This document shows positions 26,094 through 34,396 of a stretch of DNA of 64,000 nucleotides, one piece after another. Both the position numbers and the translations under genes were made by a program. This DNA comes from Clostridium beijerinckii. GTDB lineage: Bacteria; Bacillota; Clostridia; Clostridiales; Clostridiaceae. Position 1 is the first letter of the stretch; each line of letters begins with the position of its first letter. The notes below the pieces were generated by a model. It ran no database searches and was not told where the DNA came from. It was given only the letters and a program-made list of their open reading frames with translations. Location: positions 4,178,001-4,242,000 of the forward strand of contig NZ_CP073653.1 in NCBI RefSeq assembly GCF_018223745.1. The letters are read 5' to 3'.

Positions 26094-26541
26094 TTATAAT
26101 TTCACTCCTCTCAAACTTAAGACAATCCAATGCCTTCAATGTATGAAAACTAATTTGATGAGTAGGATATTTAAATTTTGCTAACTCCCAAAAAATATTT
26201 CTAGTAATTTCACCAGCTAAAAAATCATTTACGTAATTCCAAACAGTATCATCAGCCATTGGGCCTTCTACTATATCGTAATCATGAATATTTCCTTTTC
26301 TGCAAGCTGCAATAAAATCTAGCCATTCATCTGTCATCTTTTCAAATTTTAATATATTCAAATTCTTATTTTCTCTGTAAGTATAATAGTTAACTGTAGC
26401 ATGCTCTCTATTTCTTTTAGCCCATTTTTTAGCCTGTTCAAAATTATTTGTGCAATAAAATCCCCATGAAAAATCTTTAGTATATTTGCTTTTTCTTACT
26501 TCTGGAAATTCTACTACTTCTCCCGATGCATGATACAACAT
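26086..26541 (-). CDS. DUF3990 protein, ADP-ribosyltransferase-like (probable toxin)
   Basis: 151 residues. The family pattern is clear: LYHASGEVVEFP at the N-terminus, DFSWGFYCTNNFEQAKKWA (residues about 24-42), then DIVEGPMADDTVW and a C-terminal HQISFHTLKALDCLKF. DUF3990 has an ART-like fold; the His in LYH and the Tyr in GFYCT correspond to NAD-contacting positions of such enzymes. Together with the overlapping downstream gene it resembles a toxin-antitoxin or immunity pair. AGGTGA precedes the ATG. Target and activity are unknown, and toxicity is inference. Confidence 0.75.
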   Translation of the reverse strand: MLYHASGEVVEFPEVRKSKYTKDFSWGFYCTNNFEQAKKWAKRNREHATVNYYTYRENKNLNILKFEKMTDEWLDFIAACRKGNIHDYDIVEGPMADDTVWNYVNDFLAGEITRNIFWELAKFKYPTHQISFHTLKALDCLKFERSEIINE

Positions 26542-26709
26542 AAAATACTCACCTAGCTTCCTCTAATTTCTTACTGCTATTATATCATTTTCAAAGCTTT
26601 TCTTCTATCAATTTAACCATTTCATAATCATTTATTCTATTTCCTTCTTTTTCATGACATTAAAAAGCCTCCTATGATATTTTTAATTTTTCATACAAAG
26701 TCATTATTT

Positions 26710-26803
26710 CATTAGATTACAAGCTTTTAACAATTTCGTTCATAATAATTTTCCCCATGCGCATCTCTGATATATACTCTATATAGGTATTGGCAAAGGT
26801 GTA
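26710..26803 (-). pseudogene. Remnant of a paralogue of the HExxH surface protein gene
   Basis: A 32-base stretch at 26772-26803 is identical to 22040-22071 within the HExxH gene and encodes YTFANTYIEY on the minus strand. The flanking 26710-26752 also resembles the sequence around that gene's stop codon (TTAACAATTTCGTTCATAAT against TTAACTATTTCATTGATAAT), with the sequence between deleted. It is a decayed duplicate 3' end, now lying before the ECF operon. Confidence 0.7.
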
Positions 26804-26899
26804 TTCTATATATATTTAATTTTTTTTATTTTAAACGTGGGATTATATATATCTCTTACGTCTAAATATATGAAAATAAAATTCATGGAGGATTTTTAT

Positions 26900-27865
26900 A
26901 TGCGAAAAATAGGTACAACAACTTCTGCTATCTGTTTTATACTTTTAGGCATTTGGATTATGATTAATTCTAACAATCCAGATTTAGGAAGAAAACTCAT
27001 AAAATTTTGGCCAATAATTATTATCTTAATAGGCATAGAAATTTTGTATTACACTTTAGTCAAAAAAGAAAATGAAAGAATACGAATAAGTGGTCTCGTT
27101 TTTCTTATAATAATAGTTTTCTTTTTCACAAATATATCTATAGACATTTATAATAATATAAAACAAAGTAATTCTTCCTTTAATTTAGATACAAATTTCT
27201 TTGATAATATCTTTACAAGTAAAAACTTACAATCTATTGATAAAAAAATCACTTTAGATCCTATTGGTAGTAACCTAAATTTTGAAACAGTAAATGGTAA
27301 ACTGAATATAGAAAAAGCAACTGACAATAAAATAACTATAGATACTGAATTATATGTAAAGCAAGATAATGCTTCAAAGGATTATGAATTGAATCCAATA
27401 ACTGATTCAAATGGTTACACACTAAAAATTGTGGATGATGATATAGACTCAATTAAAGCCACTATCTATTTACCTGAAGGATATGATGTTTCTATAAAGG
27501 GGACTAACCTTAATGTAGATAGTAATAGTGATATAAGACTTGATGCTCTAAATATAAATGCATCTAATGGAAAATTTGATTTACAAGGTGACATTCCTAA
27601 TTCGTCTCTAAAGTTAGAAAATGGTAAAATAGATTTAAACAATAATTTATGTAAAAATATTGATATTTCTATGAATAATGGTTCAATCTCTTTAGACTCA
27701 AAAGACAAAAACTTATCAATCAATACAGATATAAACCATGGTACATGCAAAATAAATGATGAAAAAAGAGTCAACTCTGGAATTTCTAAAAATATCGGTA
27801 CTGGTGAGGGCGTAGTTAAAGCTAAATTAAATAATGGAATCATTAAAATAAATAGTGGAGAGTGA
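26900..27865 (+). CDS. LiaF-like membrane protein with C-terminal beta-solenoid (DUF4097-type) domain
   Basis: 321 residues from the ATG at 26900 (ATGGAGG lies 7-8 nt upstream; an earlier in-frame start at 26837 has no ribosome site). Three hydrophobic segments fill residues 1-90, as in LiaI/LiaF N-termini (GIWIMINSN; LIKFWPIIIILIGIEIL). The C-terminal half is a run of short beta strands rich in N/G/D (LKLENGKIDLN, ISMNNGSISLD), as in DUF4097/adhesin-like domains. It is the first gene of an operon with an ECF sigma factor, 4 bases upstream of it. A role in sensing or responding to envelope stress is inferred. Confidence 0.75.
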   Translation: MRKIGTTTSAICFILLGIWIMINSNNPDLGRKLIKFWPIIIILIGIEILYYTLVKKENERIRISGLVFLIIIVFFFTNISIDIYNNIKQSNSSFNLDTNFFDNIFTSKNLQSIDKKITLDPIGSNLNFETVNGKLNIEKATDNKITIDTELYVKQDNASKDYELNPITDSNGYTLKIVDDDIDSIKATIYLPEGYDVSIKGTNLNVDSNSDIRLDALNINASNGKFDLQGDIPNSSLKLENGKIDLNNNLCKNIDISMNNGSISLDSKDKNLSINTDINHGTCKINDEKRVNSGISKNIGTGEGVVKAKLNNGIIKINSGE

Positions 27866-27869
27866 AGAA

Positions 27870-28406
27870 ATGGAGGAGCAAGAATTCGTTGAAAAAATGA
27901 AAACCAAAGATGAAAATGCTTTTATTTACATGGTAGACATTTATAAAAAAAGAATTCTCTCCTTATGCTATTCCTATACCTCTGATTATTATGAGGCAGA
28001 AGATTTATCTCAAGAGGTTTTTATAAGCGTATTTAATAATATTGATAAATTTAGAGAAGAGAGTTCCTTTTCCACTTATTTATACAAAATTACAACTTCA
28101 AAATGTATAGATTATACAAGAAAAAGAAGCATTAAGAATTTTTTAACTGGTCTCTTTATCTTTTCTAAGGAATCTACTCAGGATATAGACGAGCAAAATT
28201 TTATACGGCAAAGCATTCAATCTTTGCCACTAAATTTGAAAACCCCGCTTGTACTATATTATTATATCGGATTAACTCAAAAAGAAATTGCAGATATATT
28301 AAACTTGCCTTTAAAAACAATTGAAGGGAGAATTTATAGAGCTAAAAACAAATTAAAAAGTATTATTGAAACGGAGGTTCCATTTTATGCAGAACAAAAG
28401 AGATAA
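27870..28406 (+). CDS. ECF-type RNA polymerase sigma factor
   Basis: 178 residues from the ATG at 27870 (GGAG 9 nt upstream; a GTG at 27855 is less likely). Region 2 shows YKKRILSLCYSYTSDYYEAEDLSQEVFISVF; the DLSQEVF core is diagnostic. Region 4 contains LPLNLKTPLVLYYYIGLTQKEIADIL and KTIEGRIYRAKNKLK. ECF factors direct polymerase to a small regulon and are usually held by a membrane anti-sigma factor; the next gene encodes a small single-helix membrane protein that could serve. The two overlap by 20 bases. Confidence 0.93.
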   Translation: MEEQEFVEKMKTKDENAFIYMVDIYKKRILSLCYSYTSDYYEAEDLSQEVFISVFNNIDKFREESSFSTYLYKITTSKCIDYTRKRSIKNFLTGLFIFSKESTQDIDEQNFIRQSIQSLPLNLKTPLVLYYYIGLTQKEIADILNLPLKTIEGRIYRAKNKLKSIIETEVPFYAEQKR

Positions 28407-28692
28407 TCTTGATACTATAATTATTAATTCCTTTAAAAATATAACTGTATCTGATGACTATAATAAAAAACTAATGCAAAAACTTCATAAAAAGCAGCTT
28501 CCTGGTTCTAAAAGAAATGATCTAATCCCTTCCTACGCTTTAATTGCTGCGGGTTTATTTATTATATTTCTTAGTATTACTAGTCTTCAGGTACACATTA
28601 CAAACTTTGAATCACGTTTTTTTGACAAAGCTGTAGTTACTGAAATTAATCAACATTCTATTATTAATTTTATAAAACAATTAGGAGAGTGA
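28387..28692 (+). CDS. Small single-helix membrane protein, putative anti-sigma factor
   Basis: 101 residues from the ATG at 28387 (GGAGG lies 9 nt upstream). The N-terminal 50 residues are cytoplasmic and charged (KKLMQKLHKKQLPGSK), followed by one membrane helix (IPSYALIAAGLFIIFLSITS) and a short outer tail. No zinc-binding HxxxCxxC anti-sigma motif is present. The position directly after an ECF gene, with overlap, is the main reason for the anti-sigma suggestion. Confidence 0.6.
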   Translation: MQNKRDNLDTIIINSFKNITVSDDYNKKLMQKLHKKQLPGSKRNDLIPSYALIAAGLFIIFLSITSLQVHITNFESRFFDKAVVTEINQHSIINFIKQLGE

Positions 28693-28696
28693 AAAT

Positions 28697-29200
28697 ATGG
28701 ACAATAGAAATAGTTTTCTCACTTTTATAACTGCCTGCATTCCTGGCGTTGGATATATGTATCATGGACTAATCAAAAAGGGAGTCCAAGTTTTATTCTT
28801 ATATATGCTTATTGGACCTATTTTGTCTTTTATAGGACTTGGCTTCTTATCTCATTTAATTAAAATTTGCATATGGTTTTATACTTTTTTTGATACATTT
28901 GCTGTTTCAAACAAAATTAAACGTGGAGAATATGTTCCTGATTCTGAATTTATTTTTAAGAATTACGTTAACACAGAAAATTCTTACAGCGTAACTCCTA
29001 CATGGAACGGAAGAATTAACAGACAAGGTTGGGTAATATTGGGTTCCTTTTTAATTATTCTTGGAATCTTATCTATCTTAAATCAAGTTTTTATAGATAG
29101 CGATATTTATAAATATATCCGATCTTATGCTTCGCAATATTTTATTCCTATAATATTTATTGTCATAGGTATTTTTACTTTATTTAAGAAAAGAGACTAA
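28697..29200 (+). CDS. Membrane protein with TM2-like N-terminus and two C-terminal helices
   Basis: 167 residues. The N-terminal segment (FLTFITACIPGVGYMYHGLIKKG) resembles TM2/DUF5683-type domains with two helices; a polar loop (about 75-110) and two more helices follow, ending FKKRD. It starts 4 bases after the preceding gene with GGAGAGTG as ribosome site, and ends before a strong terminator, closing the LiaF-like/ECF operon. Function unknown; an envelope-stress role is inferred from context only. Confidence 0.7.
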   Translation: MDNRNSFLTFITACIPGVGYMYHGLIKKGVQVLFLYMLIGPILSFIGLGFLSHLIKICIWFYTFFDTFAVSNKIKRGEYVPDSEFIFKNYVNTENSYSVTPTWNGRINRQGWVILGSFLIILGILSILNQVFIDSDIYKYIRSYASQYFIPIIFIVIGIFTLFKKRD

Positions 29201-29222
29201 AAATTGAATACCCTTACTCATA

Positions 29223-29281
29223 AAAACCCACTACCATCTGTAGGACGCTATTCAAGTCCATTACAAATGGTAGTGGGTTTT
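29223..29281. terminator. Strong bidirectional terminator
   Basis: AAAACCCACTACCAT (29223-29237) pairs perfectly with ATGGTAGTGGGTTTT (29267-29281) between convergent operons ending at 29200 and 29417. The loop contains CTGTAGGACGCTATTCAAG, similar to the loop at 53378-53397. Confidence 0.9.
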
Positions 29282-29416
29282 AATGTGGATACAAGGGATA
29301 TTAACTCCTTGTCCGCAAAATTCAAAATAACGATCTCCTTAGGCAAATGGATTTGCTTTAGCTTTTCTCAATATTCTTGAATAAATTCCTTTGCTCTTTT
29401 ATCTGATGCCTAGCCA

Positions 29417-29851
29417 CTATAAAATTTCTATAGAATCTCCTTCTCTAATAACTCCGCCTTTTATTATTCTTGTGAAAATTCCTTCTGTTGGCATAATACA
29501 CGTGCCAACTTGATTTTTTATAGCGCAGCCTTTATGGCATTCTTTTCCTATCTGTGTCACTTCTTGAATTGTTTCTCCTATTTTTAATCTTGTCCCAACA
29601 GGCAATTCATGAAGAACAATACCTTCAGTTGTTATATTCTCTGCAAATTTTCCAGCATCTAAGTCGCTTATTCCCATCTTAATCATTTTATCTATGCTTT
29701 CCTGAGCTAATAAGCTTACCTGTCTATGCCATTTTCCAGCATGAGCATCATCTTTTAAGCCATGCTCTTCTATGAAAATTCCTTCTTTTATAGGGGTTTT
29801 TATAACACCTTTTTTTTCACTAATATTTATTGATAATACTTTAGCCATCAT
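29417..29851 (-). CDS. MOSC domain protein
   Basis: 144 residues, a single MOSC domain, with the conserved motifs GLKDDAHAGKWHRQVSLLA and the Cys-containing GKECHKGCAI. MOSC domains bind molybdenum cofactor or act in sulfur transfer to it. It is the last gene of the molybdenum/formate operon, 5 bases after moaC. In anaerobes a stand-alone MOSC protein often accompanies moaA/moaC; a Moco carrier or sulfuration role is inferred. Confidence 0.85.
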   Translation of the reverse strand: MMAKVLSINISEKKGVIKTPIKEGIFIEEHGLKDDAHAGKWHRQVSLLAQESIDKMIKMGISDLDAGKFAENITTEGIVLHELPVGTRLKIGETIQEVTQIGKECHKGCAIKNQVGTCIMPTEGIFTRIIKGGVIREGDSIEIL

Positions 29852-29856
29852 TTTAT

Positions 29857-30327
29857 TTAAATCTCCCTTATATATTCTCCACTTTTTCCACCGGTTTTCT
29901 TTATTAATCTAACATTTTCTATTACCATATCCTTATCAACAGCCTTGCACATATCATATATAGTAAGGGCTGCAGTTGTTACAGCTGTTAATGCTTCCAT
30001 TTCAACGCCTGTTTTCCCAACTGTTGAAACTGTTGCTTCAATCTCTATTTCTTCTTCACCTATATTAAAATTTATATCAGATCCTGTTATAAAAATATTA
30101 TGGCACATAGGGATTAAATCCGAGGTCTTTTTTACGCCCATTATTCCGCCAATTTGAGCAACTGATAAAACATCACCTTTTTTAATAAGGCCATCTTTTA
30201 TCAAATCTACAGTTTCCTTTTTCATTTTAATTGATCCTCTTGCAATAGCAACTCTCTTTGTCTCATCCTTTTCACTCACATTCACCATATGAGCTCTTCC
30301 TTTTTCATTAAAATGAGTAAATTCCAT
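29857..30327 (-). CDS. moaC: Cyclic pyranopterin monophosphate synthase MoaC
   Basis: 156 residues from the ATG at 30327 (GGAGGT 8 nt upstream). The MoaC signature [14 protein letters not shown], the [17 protein letters not shown] segment and KKTGGKSG at the C-terminus are complete. MoaC converts the MoaA product to cyclic pyranopterin monophosphate, the first stable molybdopterin precursor. It follows moaA by 4 bases. Confidence 0.96.
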   Translation of the reverse strand: MEFTHFNEKGRAHMVNVSEKDETKRVAIARGSIKMKKETVDLIKDGLIKKGDVLSVAQIGGIMGVKKTSDLIPMCHNIFITGSDINFNIGEEEIEIEATVSTVGKTGVEMEALTAVTTAALTIYDMCKAVDKDMVIENVRLIKKTGGKSGEYIREI

Positions 30328-30331
30328 AAAA

Positions 30332-31288
30332 TCAACCTCCAATTGCTGTCATTTCTCTATTAATATAATTTCCGTTCTCTAATTCATGTTCTTTTGGTTT
30401 GCTTTTAATAGTATCGGTAATCACTGTCTTTATATCTTTACCATCTCTAAGCAATTTCTTTAAATCCACTTCGGAGTTTGAGTGAAGGCATGACTTTAGT
30501 TTTCCATCTGCTGTTAATCTTATTCTATTGCAATTTCCACAAAACTTACATGATATAGGATTAATAAGCCCGACTTTCCCCTTTGCATTTGGAAGTTTAT
30601 AATATCTTGCTGGAGAAGAAATATCTGTTGATTTTATTTCTATTAATTCTGGCATTTTTTCTAAAACTGTATCATTAGAAATATATTTATTAGATGACCA
30701 ATGCTTCAAAGTGCCTATTGGCATAAGCTCTATAAATCTTATTTCTATATCTTCATATTTTGTTAAATTTATAAAGTCTTCTATTTCATTTTCATTAAAG
30801 TCTTTTATTAAAACTACATTTAATTTAATCGGAGCAAGTCCACTCTTTTTAGCTTCTTCAATACCTTGAAGTACATCCTTGATTTTGCCAACCTTAGTTA
30901 TCTTTGAATACTTTTCTTCATTCAAAGTATCTAAGCTTATATTAAGTCTATTAAGACCTGCATTTTTTAAATCTTTAGCATAATCCTTTAAGAGAATTCC
31001 ATTAGTAGTCATAGCTAAATCCTTAACTCCGTCCATTTTACCTATGCCATTAATTAACTTTAAAATATTTTTTCTTACTAAAGGCTCTCCTCCAGTTATC
31101 CTAACTTTATCTACACCTAATTCAACAAAGCTTTGAGTAATAGCTTCTATTTCTTCTAAAGTTAGAATCTCTTTATGCCACATCTTATCAATTCCTTTTT
31201 CAGGCATACAATATTTGCATCTTAAATTACATAAATCTGTGACTGATATTCTCAAGTAATTTATCTTTCTGCCATACGAATCAAACAT
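30332..31288 (-). CDS. moaA: GTP 3',8-cyclase MoaA (radical SAM)
   Basis: 318 residues from the ATG at 31288 (AGGAGG upstream; the longer frame to 31354 has no support). The radical-SAM motif [14 protein letters not shown] sits at the N-terminus, the second 4Fe-4S site [21 protein letters not shown] at the C-terminus, and the essential double Gly ends the protein (TAIGG). It performs the first step of molybdenum cofactor synthesis from GTP. The 169-bp gap before it holds a palindromic repeat. Confidence 0.97.
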   Translation of the reverse strand: MFDSYGRKINYLRISVTDLCNLRCKYCMPEKGIDKMWHKEILTLEEIEAITQSFVELGVDKVRITGGEPLVRKNILKLINGIGKMDGVKDLAMTTNGILLKDYAKDLKNAGLNRLNISLDTLNEEKYSKITKVGKIKDVLQGIEEAKKSGLAPIKLNVVLIKDFNENEIEDFINLTKYEDIEIRFIELMPIGTLKHWSSNKYISNDTVLEKMPELIEIKSTDISSPARYYKLPNAKGKVGLINPISCKFCGNCNRIRLTADGKLKSCLHSNSEVDLKKLLRDGKDIKTVITDTIKSKPKEHELENGNYINREMTAIGG

Positions 31289-31316
31289 AATTTTCCTCCT
31301 GCTTATTCTTTCTATT

Positions 31317-31477
31317 AGGAACATGAAAATAAATAACAACTCCAAAGTTACCATGGCTATTTTTCATCAGACAAGGAGATGAATTGCCATCATAGCGGGC
31401 CTATTAGGTCAATTTGCCGACGCAGTATGATGGAAAGTAGACTGGCAAATGGACTTGTTATTTTTTTGATTGTTCCT
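31317..31477 (-). repeat. Family 2 palindromic repeat between mobA and moaA
   Basis: 161 bp with terminal inverted repeats AGGAACA (31317-31323 and complement at 31471-31477), then AATAACAA on each arm. Internal hairpins: TTCATCAGACAAGGAGATGAA (given as TTCATC...GATGAA) at 31362-31382, and CCATCATA (31387-31394) with TATGATGG (31426-31433). The minus-strand end AGGAACAATCAAAAAAATAA supplies the last codons and the stop of mobA. Similar ends occur at 4648, about 37985, 40293 and 40442. Confidence 0.8.
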
Positions 31478-32069
31478 TATATATTTCTAAATCTTCTTTT
31501 GAGTTAAGATTCATAAACATATCAAAAGAATAATCATATTTTTTCAAAACATTTTCTTCAATAAAAAGGGGCTCTATAATATCAATTAATCCCGCTATAG
31601 ATCTTTTATTAAGTGTTATAAGTTTTTCAATTTTAGGCAATATATCTACAGAATAAAAAGCATTAAAAGGCTCAAACTTACTCTCCCTTTTAGCAACACA
31701 AGCATTTGCTTTACTATTTGTAAGCACTTTCTTAATATACTTAATATACTTTAAGTTTACATTAGGCATATCACAAGCTATAAAGTATACATATTTACTC
31801 TTACTTTCTTTAAGCCCACCATAGATTCCAGATAGAGGACCAATATCTTTTATTTCATCGCTAATTATTCTTATTCCGTTTTCTGCTGTTTTATACTCTT
31901 CTGGCTTATTTGTGACAATAATTATGTCTTCAAATTCTTTACTTAGTTCATGAATTAACTTTTCCATAATTCTCACTTCATTAATTCTTAAAAACTGCTT
32001 ATCAAAACCCATTCGTGAACTTTTTCCACCTGCAAGTATCACTGCTGTTTTAAAACTTTCCACATTCAT
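31458..32069 (-). CDS. mobA: Molybdenum cofactor guanylyltransferase MobA
   Basis: 203 residues. The nucleotidyltransferase motif LAGGKSSRMGFDKQ is complete, followed by DIGPLSGIYGGL and the metal-binding ACDMPN. MobA attaches GMP to Mo-molybdopterin to make MGD, the cofactor form used by bacterial formate dehydrogenase. It starts 4 bases after the hycB-like gene. Its final residues (EQSKK) and stop lie inside the family 2 repeat, so the native C-terminus may have been replaced. Confidence 0.93.
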   Translation of the reverse strand: MNVESFKTAVILAGGKSSRMGFDKQFLRINEVRIMEKLIHELSKEFEDIIIVTNKPEEYKTAENGIRIISDEIKDIGPLSGIYGGLKESKSKYVYFIACDMPNVNLKYIKYIKKVLTNSKANACVAKRESKFEPFNAFYSVDILPKIEKLITLNKRSIAGLIDIIEPLFIEENVLKKYDYSFDMFMNLNSKEDLEIYKEQSKK

Positions 32070-32073
32070 ACAC

Positions 32074-32643
32074 TTATAATATATTTACTAAATTAGCTGC
32101 AGCATTTTTTCTCTTTTCCGAAATGTCTTCATCTATAATTTTAGATTCAACTAATCTTAATGCTTCTGTAGGACATACCTCTACGCAAGCAGGACCATTT
32201 TCCCTACCTATACATAAATCACATTTGTTTGCAACTAATCTTTCTTTATGTTCTAGCTTTCCGTCTTTATCACACATTAACCCCTTTTGAATAACTTTCT
32301 CTCCATCTTTATGTTCAACTATTATATCAATGGCACCAAAAGGACAAACTATTGCGCAAGATTTGCATCCTATGCAAGTATCTTTATTTATTAACACTAC
32401 TCCGTCTTTATTTATAATTGAACCATTTGGACATGCATTAGCACACGGAGCATTTTCACAATGTCTACATTGAATTGGAGCACTTACATCTGCAGTTTTA
32501 ATAACTTTTAAACGAGGATTAAAATTAACCTTATCCTTACTTTGTACAAGTATGTTTTCTTCAGAATGTGCAACAACACATGCAGCTTCACAAGTTCTAC
32601 ATCCTATACACCTTTTTGGATTTGCTATAACAAAATTATTCAT
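32074..32643 (-). CDS. HycB/HydN-like 4Fe-4S ferredoxin subunit (second copy)
   Basis: 189 residues with four 4Fe-4S motifs: CIGCRTCEAAC, CRHCENAPCANAC, CIGCKSCAIVC and CDLCIGRENGPACVEVCP. This is the HycB/HydN family that wires formate dehydrogenase to hydrogenase. It starts immediately after the HydA2-like gene and precedes mobA. With the related protein at 34397-34951 it would supply the two electron-transfer subunits of an HDCR-type complex. Confidence 0.9.
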   Translation of the reverse strand: MNNFVIANPKRCIGCRTCEAACVVAHSEENILVQSKDKVNFNPRLKVIKTADVSAPIQCRHCENAPCANACPNGSIINKDGVVLINKDTCIGCKSCAIVCPFGAIDIIVEHKDGEKVIQKGLMCDKDGKLEHKERLVANKCDLCIGRENGPACVEVCPTEALRLVESKIIDEDISEKRKNAAANLVNIL

Positions 32644-34029
32644 TTATATTTCCTCCTTCTTTCTTGAAACAAACTTTGTATGTAGTAGATGATGAGATTT
32701 TTCACCAAGAGGTTCTATTAAAAACTCTTCATATAATTTTTTTATAAAAGGATTTTCATGAGATTTTCTTATTTCAAGTTCAGAATCATGTTTATAGATA
32801 CCTTTTTTTCTACTTACCAAGGCATTTCTTCTATCTATATCCAAGATAAACTTAGGTTGTCCACCACCACTTACACAACCTTCTGGGCAAGTCATAACTT
32901 CAATAAAATCAAACTCACACTTTCCTTCTTTTATATCTTCAAGTATTTGAACTACATTTTTCAAACCTGAAACTACTGCTACCTTTAATGTTATCTTTGG
33001 CAATTTCACTTCTGCAACCCTAATTCCTTCACTGCCTCGTACAAAATTAAGCTCCAAATTAGGAATAGATTTCTTTGTAAGCATCTCATAGCCGCTTCTA
33101 AGTGCTGCTTCCATTACACCGCCAGTTACTCCAAAAATATTACCAGCTCCAGTATAACTTCCAAGTGGTAAATCGAACTCTTCGTCCTTTAAGTTTTTAA
33201 AATCTATGCCCTTATCTCTTATAAGCTGAGCAAATTCCCTTGTAGTAATAACTATATCTACATCCTTAAAACCACTATCTTGCATTTCTTCTCTATCGCA
33301 TTCAAATTGTTTGCAAGTGCATGGCATTATAGCTACATTATATATTTTCTTAGGATTAACCTTATCTACTTTAGCACCATAGGTTTTAAAAATTGTTCCA
33401 GCCATTTGTTGTGGCGATTTGCAGCTTGAAAGATGATTTATAAGCTCTGGATAGCTTTGTTCCATAAATTTCACCCATGCAGGACAACAAGAAGTAAACA
33501 TTGGTAATTTTCCACCTTCTGTTACCCTTTTTATAAGTTCACTGCCTTCTTCCATTATAGTTAAATCCGCACCAAAGTTAGTATCGTAAACCCTGTTAAA
33601 ACCTAATCTTCGTAATGCTGCTGCCATTTTACCAGCCGTTAAACTACCAGGCTTAAGCCCAAATTCTTCACCTAAAGAAACTCTTACAGCTGGTGCACAT
33701 TGAACTATAGTAAATAATTCTTCATTATGTAAAGCCTCTTTCACCTTAGCTGCATTTCCTTTGTTAAAAGCTGCAAACACTGGCTCCTTTACACTTTCAA
33801 GTAATTCTCTATCTCTTCTTTTCTCTTCTATTGCATGACTGTTTTCTCTATTTTCAAATGCATAAGAATTACATACCTGTATACATTGTCCACAAGAAAC
33901 ACAAACATCATAATCAATCTCTTGAGGTTGTCCCGCTTTACCTTGTATTGCATTTACAGGGCATACTTCAACACATTGCTGACACCCAGTACATAACTCT
34001 TTATCAATATTTACAAAACCAATATCCAT
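32644..34029 (-). CDS. [FeFe] hydrogenase, HydA2 type of FDH-linked complexes
   Basis: 461 residues. Two N-terminal ferredoxin clusters (CTGCQQCVEVCP, CVSCGQCIQVC) precede the H-cluster domain with its three motifs: TSCCPAW (Cys181-182), MPCTCKQFE (Cys237; CKQ where many enzymes have AKK) and EVMTCPEGCVSGGGQP. All cluster ligands are present, so it should be active. The length and two-cluster layout match HydA2 of hydrogen-dependent CO2 reductase rather than the larger ferredoxin hydrogenases. It lies between two HycB-like genes downstream of fdhF. Confidence 0.93.
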   Translation of the reverse strand: MDIGFVNIDKELCTGCQQCVEVCPVNAIQGKAGQPQEIDYDVCVSCGQCIQVCNSYAFENRENSHAIEEKRRDRELLESVKEPVFAAFNKGNAAKVKEALHNEELFTIVQCAPAVRVSLGEEFGLKPGSLTAGKMAAALRRLGFNRVYDTNFGADLTIMEEGSELIKRVTEGGKLPMFTSCCPAWVKFMEQSYPELINHLSSCKSPQQMAGTIFKTYGAKVDKVNPKKIYNVAIMPCTCKQFECDREEMQDSGFKDVDIVITTREFAQLIRDKGIDFKNLKDEEFDLPLGSYTGAGNIFGVTGGVMEAALRSGYEMLTKKSIPNLELNFVRGSEGIRVAEVKLPKITLKVAVVSGLKNVVQILEDIKEGKCEFDFIEVMTCPEGCVSGGGQPKFILDIDRRNALVSRKKGIYKHDSELEIRKSHENPFIKKLYEEFLIEPLGEKSHHLLHTKFVSRKKEEI

Positions 34030-34084
34030 AAACTAAATTCCTTTCTTTTATAATATATATCAAAAACTTTATATTTCCTTAAAT

Positions 34085-34135
34085 ATATATCTACACTAGA
34101 AATAAGTGATATGTTGTGTGTAGTGTTTCATTGAA
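34085..34135 (-). repeat. Family 1 half copy
   Basis: CTAGAAATAAGTGATATGTT and GTGTGTAGTGTTTCATTG resemble the start of copy F (35175 onward). No matching second arm was found. Confidence 0.5.
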
Positions 34136-34199
34136 ATTTAAAATCACCCATTTAAATTCCAAACTAATTTTTCGACTTATACCTAAAAATATATCTCGC

Positions 34200-34392
34200 C
34201 TAGAAATTGAATACATGTTTGTGAAGTTGGCATTAGAAAATGAACTGCCAATGTCACTTAATGGCTGGTTGTTCCATTTTGGTTTGTCCTAAGCTTGTCT
34301 TAGGAGCAAACTGAAATGGATGCAACCTGACATTTAGTGACATTCAGTGAAATTTTCTTAGTCCAACGGAATAAACATGTATTCAATTTCGG
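34200..34392 (-). repeat. Family 1 palindromic repeat, copy E
   Basis: 193 bp, from CTAGAAATTGAATACATGTT to AACATGTATTCAATTTCGG, with arms that pair almost perfectly at the ends. Inner markers: TGTCACTTAATGGCTGG facing CATTTAGTGACATT, TGGTTGTTCC facing GGATGCAACC, and a CTAAGCTTGTCTTAG tip. It begins 4 bases after the hycB-like stop and occupies the gap to the HydA2 gene within the same operon. Confidence 0.85.
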
Positions 34393-34396
34393 TTAG

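Noticed and set aside
31317..31477. Molybdenum cofactor riboswitch before moaA
   Set aside because: The position invites it, but the sequence is a palindromic repeat whose ends recur at other loci, and one end lies inside mobA. I could not match it to the Moco motif.
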